Of a stretch of DNA of 13,285 nt, positions 5,784 through 13,006 are shown piece by piece. The stretch lies in the NCBI GenBank assembly GCA_965369635.1, contig CBDURC010000069.1, positions 1 through 13,285 on the forward strand, given 5' to 3'. Origin of the DNA: UBA3071 sp965369635 (GTDB taxonomy: Bacteria > Chloroflexota > Anaerolineae > UBA3071). The position numbers and the translations under genes were made by a program. The notes under the pieces are model-generated. The model saw only the letters and a program-made list of their open reading frames with translations, was not told where the DNA came from and did not search any database. Within the stretch, counting starts at the first letter, position 1; each line of letters begins with the position of its first letter.

Positions 5784-8282
5784 ATGTCGCCTTGGATCAT
5801 CGCTTTGCTTGTGGTGCTGGCGCTGCCGCTGCTGCTGGTGGCGGCTATCGTCGTCTTGCTGCACCGGCCACTGCCTAAAACCAGCGGCACGGTGCGGGCC
5901 GAGGGGCTGAAGGAGCCGGTGGAGGTCATCCGCGATCGCTGGGGCGTGCCGCACATCACCGCCCGCAACGTCGAAGACCTCTTCTTTGCCCAGGGCTACG
6001 TGCATGCCCAGGACCGGCTGTGGCAGATGGAGCTGCAGCGGCGCTTCCCCAGCGGCCGCTTGGCGGAGGTCTTCGGCGAGGTGGCATTGGAGGCCGACCG
6101 CTTCATGCGCACCATCGGCCTGCGTCGCGCCGCCGAGGCGGAGTTCGCTGGTGCTGATGATGAGGAGCGGCGCGTGCTCGAAGCCTACGCCCGCGGCGTG
6201 AACGGTTTCATCGAGACGCACCGCAGCCGCTTGCCGGTGGAGTTCACCCTCCTCCGCTTCCGCCCTGAACCCTGGACGCCAACCGACAGCGTGGCTTGTA
6301 TGAAACTCATGGCCTGGGACCTCTCCGCCAACTGGAAGTCGGAGTTGCTGCGGGCACGGCTGGCGGCCAAACTCGGTCCGGAGCGGGCGGCGACGCTGGA
6401 GTTGCCGGTACATCCCGACGCCCCTGCCATCGTCCACGGGCCTGAGACGAGGGGGGCATCGCCTGCCGTGGCCTCCGCACAGTCACGTCAGCCCGAAGCC
6501 TTGCAGGCAGCCTACCGGCAATGCGCCGAGCATCTCGCTACAGCGTTGCTCGCTTCGTCTCCCCTCCTGTCTTCCCCTTCCCCCGTCTCTGGCCTGGAGA
6601 GCGGTGGCAGCAACAACTGGGTGGTGGATGGCAGCCGCTCGGCCGGTGGAGCGCCGCTGCTGGCCAACGACGTCCATCTGTCCCTGAGCATCCCCTCGGT
6701 CTGGTACGAATGTCACCTGATGGGCGGCGGCAACAATGAGCCCAATGAGTACAGTGTTGCTGGCGTCTCCTTCCCCGGCATTCCCAGCGTGGTCATCGGC
6801 CACAACGAGCACGTTGCCTGGGGGATGACCACCGCCTGGCAGGACGTGCAGGACCTCTACATCGAGCGCTTCAATCCAGAGAACCCGCGTCAATACGAGT
6901 TCCAGGGACAATGGCGTGAGGCGCAGGTCGTGCGGGAGGAGATTGGGGTCAAGGGGCAGCGGGAACCGGTGGTGGAGGAAGTGCTTCTCACCCGACACGG
7001 GCCGGTCATCAGCAAGTTGGTGGGCGAAGAGCAGCCGCTGGCGCTGCGCTGGACGGCACTGGAGCCGGGGCACATGCTGCGCTGTACGTTGAACTACAAC
7101 CGGGCTCGGAACTGGGAGGAGTTCACCGCCGCGCTGCGGGATTGGTCGTGCCCGCCGCACAACATCATCTACGCCGACGTGGAGGGCAACATCGGCTTCT
7201 ACCAGGCCGGTTGGGTGCCGCAGCGGGCGCGGGGTTTTGGCCTGGTGCCGGTTCCCGGCTGGAGCGGCGAATACGAGTGGCTCGGCTACCTGCCCTTCGA
7301 AGAGCTGCCACACGCCTACAACCCGCCGGAGGGCTGGCTGGCCACGGCCAATAACAAGGTCATGGACGAGCGCTATCCGCATTTCATCGGCGCGGATTGG
7401 GAGCACAGCCTGCGGGCGCAGCGCATCGTCGAACTGCTGCATTCCCGGGAGAAGCACACGGTCGCCGACTTCCTGGCCATGCAACTGGATGATCTCAACC
7501 CGGTGGTCCGGCAGGTGCAGCCAGTGCTGGCGGCGGTGGAGCCCGAAGGCGAAGTGTCTCGCCGGGCCGTGGAGATCATCGGCGAGTGGGACTGCCGCAT
7601 GGCCGCCGACAGCGTGGCGGCCAGCATCTGCGAGACCTGGCTGCACTGCTTCCTGCACCGGGTTTTCGATGAGCCGCTGGGCGATCTGGCAGACGCGGTC
7701 GTCGGTTGCAGCATCGTACCCTTGAGCGAGATGGGCCCCTTAGGCAAGCGCGCCGCGCTGCTCCTGCTCAGCCTGCTGACCGACGAGCCGCTCTCTACCT
7801 GGATGGTGGCGGCAGCACCGCAAGCGGCCGACCCGCGGAGGGAACTGCTGCGCCAGGCGCTGGACGAGGCGCTCAAGCTGTTGCGGCAGGAACTGGGCGA
7901 GGACATTGAGGATTGGCTCTGGGGACGGCTGCATCAGGCGGCTTTCAATCACCCGTTGGGCAGCGTCAAGCCGCTGAACCGGCTGTTCAGCCGCGGGCCT
8001 TTCCCGCTGGGGGGCAATCAGGACACCTTGCTGCGGGCGGTGTTCGCCCCTCGCTTTCCCTTCGAGCCGGTCACCACTTGCGATTCCCTGCGCATGGTCT
8101 GCGACCCTGCCGACTGGCGGCGGTCGGTGATCGTCACCTCCAGCGGCCAGTCGGGCCATCCCGCCAGCCGCCACTATGCTGACCAGATCCCACTCTGGTT
8201 GGAAGGCACGTGCCGCCCCATGCTCTGGGAGCGGGCGGACATCGAGCAGGAGGCCGAGGCGCGGCTGCTGCTGGTGCCGTGA
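5784..8282 (+). CDS. Penicillin-acylase-family Ntn hydrolase, membrane-anchored
   Basis: An 832-aa precursor of the family that includes penicillin G acylase, cephalosporin acylases, aculeacin A acylase and PvdQ-like acyl-homoserine-lactone acylases; these cleave amide bonds, often removing acyl chains. Residues 5-27 are a hydrophobic N-terminal anchor. The alpha part has the usual RDRWGVPHITA and FAQGYVHAQDRLWQMELQRR blocks. Autocatalytic cleavage is expected before S276 in ESGG-SNNWVVDGSRSAGG, making Ser276 the N-terminal nucleophile of the beta chain. Beta-chain signatures follow: PLLANDVHL, GMTTAWQDVQDLYIE, LTRHGPVIS, GNIGFYQAG, WLATANNK and SSGQSGHPASRHYADQ near the end. The spacer before Ser276 is low complexity. 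The start at 5784 has GAGGAG 7 nt upstream. The substrate cannot be told from sequence; an acyl-amide, lactone signal or peptide-like compound is possible. It sits 22 bp after radC. Confidence 0.93.
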   Translation: MSPWIIALLVVLALPLLLVAAIVVLLHRPLPKTSGTVRAEGLKEPVEVIRDRWGVPHITARNVEDLFFAQGYVHAQDRLWQMELQRRFPSGRLAEVFGEVALEADRFMRTIGLRRAAEAEFAGADDEERRVLEAYARGVNGFIETHRSRLPVEFTLLRFRPEPWTPTDSVACMKLMAWDLSANWKSELLRARLAAKLGPERAATLELPVHPDAPAIVHGPETRGASPAVASAQSRQPEALQAAYRQCAEHLATALLASSPLLSSPSPVSGLESGGSNNWVVDGSRSAGGAPLLANDVHLSLSIPSVWYECHLMGGGNNEPNEYSVAGVSFPGIPSVVIGHNEHVAWGMTTAWQDVQDLYIERFNPENPRQYEFQGQWREAQVVREEIGVKGQREPVVEEVLLTRHGPVISKLVGEEQPLALRWTALEPGHMLRCTLNYNRARNWEEFTAALRDWSCPPHNIIYADVEGNIGFYQAGWVPQRARGFGLVPVPGWSGEYEWLGYLPFEELPHAYNPPEGWLATANNKVMDERYPHFIGADWEHSLRAQRIVELLHSREKHTVADFLAMQLDDLNPVVRQVQPVLAAVEPEGEVSRRAVEIIGEWDCRMAADSVAASICETWLHCFLHRVFDEPLGDLADAVVGCSIVPLSEMGPLGKRAALLLLSLLTDEPLSTWMVAAAPQAADPRRELLRQALDEALKLLRQELGEDIEDWLWGRLHQAAFNHPLGSVKPLNRLFSRGPFPLGGNQDTLLRAVFAPRFPFEPVTTCDSLRMVCDPADWRRSVIVTSSGQSGHPASRHYADQIPLWLEGTCRPMLWERADIEQEAEARLLLVP

Positions 8283-8284
8283 GC

Positions 8285-8311
8285 GTAGGGGCGACCGGCC
8301 GCTCGCCCTAC
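8285..8311. repeat. Palindromic repeat between convergent genes
   Basis: GTAGGG-G-CGA (8285-8294, with one bulged G) pairs with TCGCCCTAC (8303-8311) around a GC-rich 8-nt loop. It starts 3 bp after the acylase stop and overlaps the epimerase stop codon (8308-8310), so it can fold in both transcripts and may serve as a shared end hairpin, although neither side has a good T-run. The same arms occur inside the GT39-like gene at 11073-11099. Confidence 0.6.
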
Positions 8312-9252
8312 CGTTGTTCAATCCATTCCACCTCGGCCCGCAACCCCTCTTCCAGGCTCACCTGCGGCAGGAAGCCCAGTTCGGCGCGGGCACGGCTGGT
8401 ATCCGCCCAGGTGTCCCGCACGTCGCCATGCTGCAACGGACGATACACGATCTGCGCCGCTACGCCGGTGATTCGCTCCAGCATGCGGATAGTCTCGTTC
8501 ACCGTCACCCGCGAGCCGCCGCCGATGTTGTAGACCCCGCCATCGTCCCCTTGTTGCATGGCCAGCAAGTTGGCCTGCACTGCATCACTGACGAAGGTGA
8601 AATCGCGGGTCTGCTCGCCATCCCCGTAGATCTGCAGCGGTTCTCCGCTCAGCATGGCCGTGGTGAAACGGCGAAAAGCCATGTCGGGCCGCTGGCGAGG
8701 GCCGTAGACGGTGAAATAGCGCAGGCTGATGGTCGGCAACCCGAAGTTGCGGTGGTAGAGAACGCATAGATGCTCGGCGGCCAGCTTGGTCACACCGTAG
8801 GGAGAGTAGGGTCGTGGCAGACAATCCTCTCGCACCGGCAGTTCCTCCACCTCGCCGTACACGGAGGATGAAGAGGCGAAGACGAAGCGGCGCAGGTCAT
8901 GCCCAACGTCCTTGACTGCTTCCAACAGCCGCTGCGTGGCCAGCACGTTGTGCTGCACGTACAGCCCGAACTCCGTGCCCCACGAGGCGCGCACTCCCGG
9001 CTGGGCTGCCTGGTGGAAGATGTAGGCCACCCCGCTCAGCAGGGGCCTCAGATCCGCAAAGCGCAGGTCGAGAGGGAAGAAGCGGAAGCCGGGCGCCGGA
9101 CTCAGCCGCTGCAGATTGGCCTCCTTCAGCGGGCGTGGGTAGTGATCGGTGAAACAGTCCACACCGACAACACCGTACCCCTCGGCCAATAGCCGCTCCG
9201 CCAAGTGGGAGCCGACAAAGCCAGCCACACCCGTGACCAGGCAGGTGTCCAT
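8308..9252 (-). CDS. NAD-dependent nucleotide-sugar epimerase/dehydratase (extended SDR)
   Basis: A 314-aa cytoplasmic enzyme of the UDP-glucose/UDP-glucuronate 4-epimerase group. The N-terminal Rossmann motif is TGVAGFVGSH (T7, G8, G11, G14). It is followed by VDCFTDHYPRPLKEANL, a block typical of UDP-glucuronate-type epimerases, then HQAAQPGVR, FASSSSVYG (catalytic Ser/Thr region at 127-130), and the catalytic pair Y152-x3-K156 in YSPYGVTK. GDGEQTRDFTFV and VYNIGGG follow in the substrate region. Sequence alone does not fix whether it is a 4-epimerase, decarboxylase or 4,6-dehydratase relative. The start ATG at 9252 has AGGAGG about 5 nt upstream. It follows the GT2 gene on the same strand after a 123-bp repeat-rich gap, so a joint role in making a glycan for the envelope is likely. 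Confidence 0.9.
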   Translation of the reverse strand: MDTCLVTGVAGFVGSHLAERLLAEGYGVVGVDCFTDHYPRPLKEANLQRLSPAPGFRFFPLDLRFADLRPLLSGVAYIFHQAAQPGVRASWGTEFGLYVQHNVLATQRLLEAVKDVGHDLRRFVFASSSSVYGEVEELPVREDCLPRPYSPYGVTKLAAEHLCVLYHRNFGLPTISLRYFTVYGPRQRPDMAFRRFTTAMLSGEPLQIYGDGEQTRDFTFVSDAVQANLLAMQQGDDGGVYNIGGGSRVTVNETIRMLERITGVAAQIVYRPLQHGDVRDTWADTSRARAELGFLPQVSLEEGLRAEVEWIEQR

Positions 9253-9262
9253 GATGTCCTCC

Positions 9263-9350
9263 TAACTGAGACAAGGAGACATGGTGACAAGGGGACCTCT
9301 CTCTCCTTGTCCCCCCCTCTCCCCCTCTCCTTGTCTTCCTGTCATTATCT
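9263..9350. repeat. Low-complexity, partly self-complementary spacer between the GT2 and epimerase genes
   Basis: GACAAGGAG (9270-9278) and the variant GACAAGGGG (9286-9294) face two copies of CTCCTTGTC (9303-9311 and 9327-9335), with long C/T-rich runs between. In the minus-strand mRNA this could form alternative hairpins between the two genes. A related ACAAGGGA/TCCCTTGT word occurs in the radC leader. Confidence 0.5.
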
Positions 9351-9375
9351 CAGATGCGGATCTCTCGGACAGGTG

Positions 9376-10314
9376 CTAGAGCCCCAACTTCTCCCTCACC
9401 ACGTAGATGGGCTTGTCCTGGCTCTCGTGGTAGGTGCGCACCACCAGTTCTCCGAGCAGCCCCATGCTGATCATCTGCACGCCCACGATCATCAGGAGTA
9501 CGGCCAGCGTGAGCAGCGGCCTGTTGCCAATGTCTTCTCTGAGCACCAGCTTGACGTAAGTCAAGTAGAGACCCAACGCGCTACCAGCACCCACTGCCAG
9601 CAGCCCCAGGCCGCCGAAGACGTGGATAGGGCGGGTGGCGTAGCTGAGCAGGAAGCGCACCGTCAACAGATCGAGGAACACCTTGACTGTACGCGTCACA
9701 GTGCCGTACTTGGATCGGCCAAAGGATCTCGGTCGGTGGTTCACTGGAATCTCGGCTATGCTAACTCCCATCCAACTGGCGATGGCAGGGATGAAGCGGT
9801 GCAGCTCGCCGTAGAGGCGGATGTTCTTGACTACCTCGCGGCGATAGACTTTCAGCGAGCAGCCGTAGTCGTGCAGCCGCACGCCGGTGACGCGCGAGAT
9901 GAGCCAGTTGGCGACCTGGGAGGGCAAGCGGCGGTGAAAGGGGTCCCGTCGCTTGACCCGCCAGCCGCTGACCACGTCGTAGCCTTCGTTTGCCTTGGTC
10001 AGTAGCCGGGGGATGTCGGCGGGGTCGTTCTGTAAATCCGCGTCCAGCGTGACGATGACGTCACCCCGCGCGGCATCGAAGCCAGCGGCGAAGGCGGCGG
10101 TCTGCCCGAAGTTGCGCCGGAAGCGGATGACTTTCAGGCGCGGATCGAGCTCATGCAACCGCTGCAGGTGATCGAAGCTGCTGTCGCTGCTGCCGTCGTC
10201 CACGACGATGATCTCATACGGGTGTCCAGTGGCCTCCAACGTGGCCGTGAGCTCTTCGTAGAGCTGCGGCACGCTTTCTTCCTCATTATACAGGGGAATG
10301 ACGACGGAAATCAC
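9376..10314 (-). CDS. Family 2 glycosyltransferase, polyprenyl-phosphate type, with two C-terminal membrane helices
   Basis: A 312-aa enzyme of the DPM1/GtrB/ArnC-like group, which moves a sugar from a nucleotide donor to a polyprenyl phosphate at the inner membrane face. The GT-A domain fills the first 225 residues or so: VVIPLYNEEESV at the N-terminus, VVDDGSSD (D39-D40), RFRRNFGQTAAFAAGFDAA, the metal-binding D91-A-D93 in LDADLQNDP, then YGCSLKVYRREV and GRSKYG. Two hydrophobic segments follow (about 231-257 and 266-292), with a short tail after them, as in GtrB-type enzymes. The start is GTG at 10314-10312, with GGAG about 9 nt upstream, which is a modest site. The gene leads the minus-strand unit that continues into the epimerase. 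The lipid-linked sugar it makes could feed the divergent GT39-like enzyme. Confidence 0.92.
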   Translation of the reverse strand: MISVVIPLYNEEESVPQLYEELTATLEATGHPYEIIVVDDGSSDSSFDHLQRLHELDPRLKVIRFRRNFGQTAAFAAGFDAARGDVIVTLDADLQNDPADIPRLLTKANEGYDVVSGWRVKRRDPFHRRLPSQVANWLISRVTGVRLHDYGCSLKVYRREVVKNIRLYGELHRFIPAIASWMGVSIAEIPVNHRPRSFGRSKYGTVTRTVKVFLDLLTVRFLLSYATRPIHVFGGLGLLAVGAGSALGLYLTYVKLVLREDIGNRPLLTLAVLLMIVGVQMISMGLLGELVVRTYHESQDKPIYVVREKLGL

Positions 10315-10340
10315 AAGGACAGGCTCCAGATTTCAGAGTT

Positions 10341-10360
10341 CATAGCGCATCATAGCGCAC
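10341..10360. repeat. Tandem decamer between the GT2 promoter and start codon
   Basis: CATAGCGCAT (10341-10350) is followed at once by CATAGCGCAC (10351-10360), with 9 of 10 bases identical. It lies just downstream of the predicted minus-strand -10 box, over the likely transcription start. It could bind a repressor or simply be a slippage product. Confidence 0.45.
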
Positions 10361-10363
10361 GGG

Positions 10364-10391
10364 ATTGTACCATAATCCGGCTAGGGCGCAA
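10364..10391 (-). promoter_or_regulatory. Predicted promoter of the GT2-epimerase unit
   Basis: On the minus strand there is TTGCGC (10391-10386), a 16-bp spacer, and TACAAT (10369-10364), preceded by TGG to give an extended -10. Transcription would begin near 10357, about 43 nt before the GTG start. The -10 matches that of the divergent GT39-like gene. Confidence 0.55.
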
Positions 10392-10447
10392 GCATGGGCC
10401 CAAGCAGATCGCGAATCCAGAGCAGAGACGGCTCCCAACCGCAGATA

Positions 10448-10490
10448 GGCTCTTCGACGGGGCCTGTCCTGGGCTGAGTCGAAGGGCTCA
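10448..10490. repeat. Dispersed palindromic repeat (FDSAQDR type)
   Basis: CTTCGAC (10452-10458) and GTCGAAG (10478-10484) enclose GGGGCCTGTCCTGGGCTGA. Read on the minus strand, the element would encode SPFDSAQDRP, a telltale of a short intergenic repeat that I recall turning up in spurious ORFs of many bacterial genomes. It lies between the two divergent promoters and has no T-tract. The dyad is seen; membership of a repeat family is from memory. Confidence 0.5.
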
Positions 10491-10530
10491 CAACGGGGCG
10501 TTGACCATCCGCGTTTGGGGTGGGCGTGCA

Positions 10531-10559
10531 TTGCCCTGTTGGCGAGAATCTGATACAAT
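10531..10559 (+). promoter_or_regulatory. Predicted promoter of the GT39-like gene, placed for a near-leaderless mRNA
   Basis: TTGCCC (10531-10536), a 17-bp spacer, and TACAAT (10554-10559) with an upstream TGA giving an extended -10. Only 8 bases separate the -10 box from the ATG at 10568, so the first transcribed base would be at or within a base or two of the start codon. No good Shine-Dalgarno is present (AGGCGGCG only). Confidence 0.6.
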
Positions 10560-10567
10560 AGGCGGCG

Positions 10568-13003
10568 ATGAACCATACCACTACTCACCGTGATCGTCTG
10601 TACATCGTCGCTCCCGTCCTGCTGATTCTGGTCATAGCCGCGTTCTTCCGGCTGTGGCAGATCGGCAGCACACCGCCGGGGCTGTTCGGCGACGAGGCGG
10701 TGAACGGGCTGGACGCGTTGGACGTGTTGGCCGGCCGCGGCCAGGTCTTCTTCCCCGCCAACTACGGCCGCGAGGGGCTGCATATGTTCATCATCGCTGC
10801 CTTCTTTCGGCTGCTGGACGTGACGCCCTTGGCCATTCGTCTGCCCTCGGTCCTCGCCGGCATTCTCACCGCGCTGGTCACCTACTGGCTGGGCCGTGAA
10901 CTCTTCACCTTCGCTGACGAGGATCTCAAGCCGACGGTGCCGTTGTTGGCCGCGCTGTGGCTGGCAACCGCCTACTGGCACGTGCACTTCAGTCGCTTTG
11001 GCATCCGGGGCGTGTTCACACCGCTGTGCGGAGCCTTGGCCTTCGCTGCCTTTTGGCGAGGGGTGAACCAGGAGGGCGACCGCAAGGGTTCGCCCCTACT
11101 CTGGTTCCTGCTGTCGGGCGTGTTCCTGGGCCTTTCTGTCCACTTTTACACGGCGAGCAGGCTCTATCCTATCTTCTTGGGCCTGTTTCTGCTCGTGCAA
11201 GCAGCCATTGCGCGCTGGAAGCAAGGCGAGACTGAGGTCTCGCTGCTCCGTCGCTTCTTCTGGCCCATTGTCGGGCTCTACGCCGTGGCTGCGGCGGTCT
11301 TCGCTCCCCTGGGCTGGTACTTCCTGACCCATCCTGGCAGCTTCGCCCAGCGGGCCAGCACCGTGATTGGCTTCGGCAGCGGGGAATCGCCCTGGGGCCG
11401 CATCGCCCGGGCCATCGTCGGCAACGTGGCCCAGTTCTTCCTGCCTGGCCGCGGCGATGCAGCCTGGTTCTACAACCTCTCCGGTCGTTCGCTGCTGGAA
11501 CCGGTTACCGCAGTGCTTGCCTTGCTGGGGTTGGTCATCTGCCTGTGCCGTTGGCGGCGTGCCCCCTATCTCTTCTTGCTCCTGTGGTGGCCGGTCATGA
11601 TGCTGCCGGCGTTCTTAGCGGTGGACCGTTTTCCCACCGCCCCTCGGGTGCTGGGCGTGATGCCTGGTCTCTACTTCTTCCCTGCCATCGCTGTGGGCAC
11701 GATGGTGCAGTGGGTGAGGGAACGAGCCCGCCCGGCCCGCTGGCGGCAAGCGCTGATCGTTTTTCTGCTGGTCATCCCGCTGATGGTGGCCGCCGTCTGG
11801 ACGGCGCGGGACTACTTCGCTGTCTGGGCTCCCTCAGCGGAGGCGTACGAAGCGTTTGACGGCGAGATCGTAGACGCTGCCCGATGGCTGCGAGAGAACC
11901 AGCAGCCGTGGCCGGTGTACCTCTCCGCCGAGTTCTACCGCCACGGCAGTTTCGTGCTTCTGTACAACAGGGTGGCGACCACGGAGGTCTTCAGCCATCG
12001 CGACGCGGCGTTGCGCTGGTTCGATGGTTCTGCGGCGTTGCCATTGCCGCCGCCTGGCGTCGAGGCTACCTACATCTTCACCGGCATTGCTCATCCCGAC
12101 GAAGATCAGTTGGCTCGCTACTTGCCGCAGCGGCAATTGATCCATCAGTCGCTCGATCCCTCCGGGAGCTCTAGCGTGACCGTGTACCGGGCTGGCTACC
12201 GTGAGCGGGCGCAGTACGCCATCGACGCCGTTATGACGGATGGCGTGTCCCTTACCGGCTACGATGTCGACGGCGAAGCGCGGCCCGGCCAGCCGCTGAG
12301 GGTGGCGCTCCATTGGCACTTCGCCGCACAGCAGAGGGAGAACGTGGCGGGCTACCGCGTGTGGTTCGACCTGGTCGATGAGGATGGTCGCTGGTGGCCG
12401 GCAGCCGACGATGTGCTGGCCTACCGTCCGCTGGAGTGGGACATCGGCAGCCGGGCGGTGAGTTGGCATGCGCTTGGCCTGCCGGGCGATGCACCGCTAG
12501 GCGCCTACCGCCTGGCCGTCCGCTTGGCCGATGGCAAGAGCGGTGCGCCGGTCGGCGATTCGGCCATGCTGTCCTCCAGCGAGACGGTGGCGCACGCCCC
12601 GGAGGAGCCGTTGGTCATCTTCGGCGAGAGCTTGCGCCTGCTGGCGGCTGAGATGCGTCTCGAATCTACAGTCGGCGGCGAGCGCGTCGTCGTGGAATTG
12701 CTCCTGGACACCGCCGCGCCCCTGCCGCAGTCGTACACTCTGTTCCTGCACGCACTGGATGCCGGTGGGCAGCGAGTGGGCCAGCGGGACGGTCCCACGG
12801 GCGGCGGGCTCTTCCCCACTGACGCCTGGAGGCCAGGCCAGCCGCTGCGCGATGTCTACCGTGTCGCCATTGAGGTCACCGATGCTCGGCAGCCTTACCG
12901 ATTGGCCTTGGGCTTCTACGACTGGCGCACAGGAGAGCGGCTGCTGGCCTTCGGCCCTGATGGAACCCGGTTGCCGGATGATCAGTTTCTCCTGGGGCTG
13001 TAG
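10568..13003 (+). CDS. GT39/PMT-like polytopic glycosyltransferase with two C-terminal beta-rich modules
   Basis: An 811-aa membrane protein. The first 420 residues or so are strongly hydrophobic with many membrane segments, starting with about 13-31 (LYIVAPVLLILVIAAFFRLW). The first outer loop has the acidic pair D42-E43 in GLFGDEAVNG, followed by GREGLHMF and RLPSVLAG, as in ArnT/PMT-type enzymes that use polyprenyl-phosphate sugars as donors. A soluble outer region follows (WTARDYF onward). After it come two related modules at about 555-675 and 682-811 with the pattern PGQPLRV-LHW / WFDLVDEDG / GAYRLAVRLAD and VVVELLLD / LFLHALDAGG / WRPGQPLRDVYR / YRLALGFYDWRTGERL. These look like beta-sandwich units, perhaps for carbohydrate or acceptor recognition. 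Loop residues 169-177 are encoded by a palindromic repeat. Neighbouring GT2 and epimerase genes support a shared glycosylation path. The acceptor is unknown. Confidence 0.85.
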   Translation: MNHTTTHRDRLYIVAPVLLILVIAAFFRLWQIGSTPPGLFGDEAVNGLDALDVLAGRGQVFFPANYGREGLHMFIIAAFFRLLDVTPLAIRLPSVLAGILTALVTYWLGRELFTFADEDLKPTVPLLAALWLATAYWHVHFSRFGIRGVFTPLCGALAFAAFWRGVNQEGDRKGSPLLWFLLSGVFLGLSVHFYTASRLYPIFLGLFLLVQAAIARWKQGETEVSLLRRFFWPIVGLYAVAAAVFAPLGWYFLTHPGSFAQRASTVIGFGSGESPWGRIARAIVGNVAQFFLPGRGDAAWFYNLSGRSLLEPVTAVLALLGLVICLCRWRRAPYLFLLLWWPVMMLPAFLAVDRFPTAPRVLGVMPGLYFFPAIAVGTMVQWVRERARPARWRQALIVFLLVIPLMVAAVWTARDYFAVWAPSAEAYEAFDGEIVDAARWLRENQQPWPVYLSAEFYRHGSFVLLYNRVATTEVFSHRDAALRWFDGSAALPLPPPGVEATYIFTGIAHPDEDQLARYLPQRQLIHQSLDPSGSSSVTVYRAGYRERAQYAIDAVMTDGVSLTGYDVDGEARPGQPLRVALHWHFAAQQRENVAGYRVWFDLVDEDGRWWPAADDVLAYRPLEWDIGSRAVSWHALGLPGDAPLGAYRLAVRLADGKSGAPVGDSAMLSSSETVAHAPEEPLVIFGESLRLLAAEMRLESTVGGERVVVELLLDTAAPLPQSYTLFLHALDAGGQRVGQRDGPTGGGLFPTDAWRPGQPLRDVYRVAIEVTDARQPYRLALGFYDWRTGERLLAFGPDGTRLPDDQFLLGL
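11073..11099 (-). repeat. Palindromic repeat copy inside the GT39-like coding region
   Basis: On the minus strand this reads GTAGGGGCGA, a variable centre ACCCTTGCGG, then TCGCCCT: the same arms as the intergenic copy at 8285-8311 but with a different loop. In the plus-strand gene it encodes in-frame residues around EGDRKGSPL at about 169-177, in a hydrophilic loop between two membrane segments, where an insertion would be tolerated. Confidence 0.6.
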
Positions 13004-13006
13004 CAG

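Noticed and set aside
6483..7658. 391-codon minus-strand open frame across the acylase
   Set aside because: It lies wholly inside the acylase gene, whose motifs run through the same bases in the plus frame; composition is typical of a shadow frame.
5984..8282. Beta-lactam resistance role for the penicillin-acylase-type gene
   Set aside because: Family membership does not show activity on penicillins; most relatives act on other acyl-amides, and nothing in the context points to resistance.
10340..10987. 215-codon minus-strand open frame over the start of the GT39-like gene
   Set aside because: It spans the divergent promoter region and the FDSAQDR repeat and is antisense to the transmembrane start of a recognisable enzyme.
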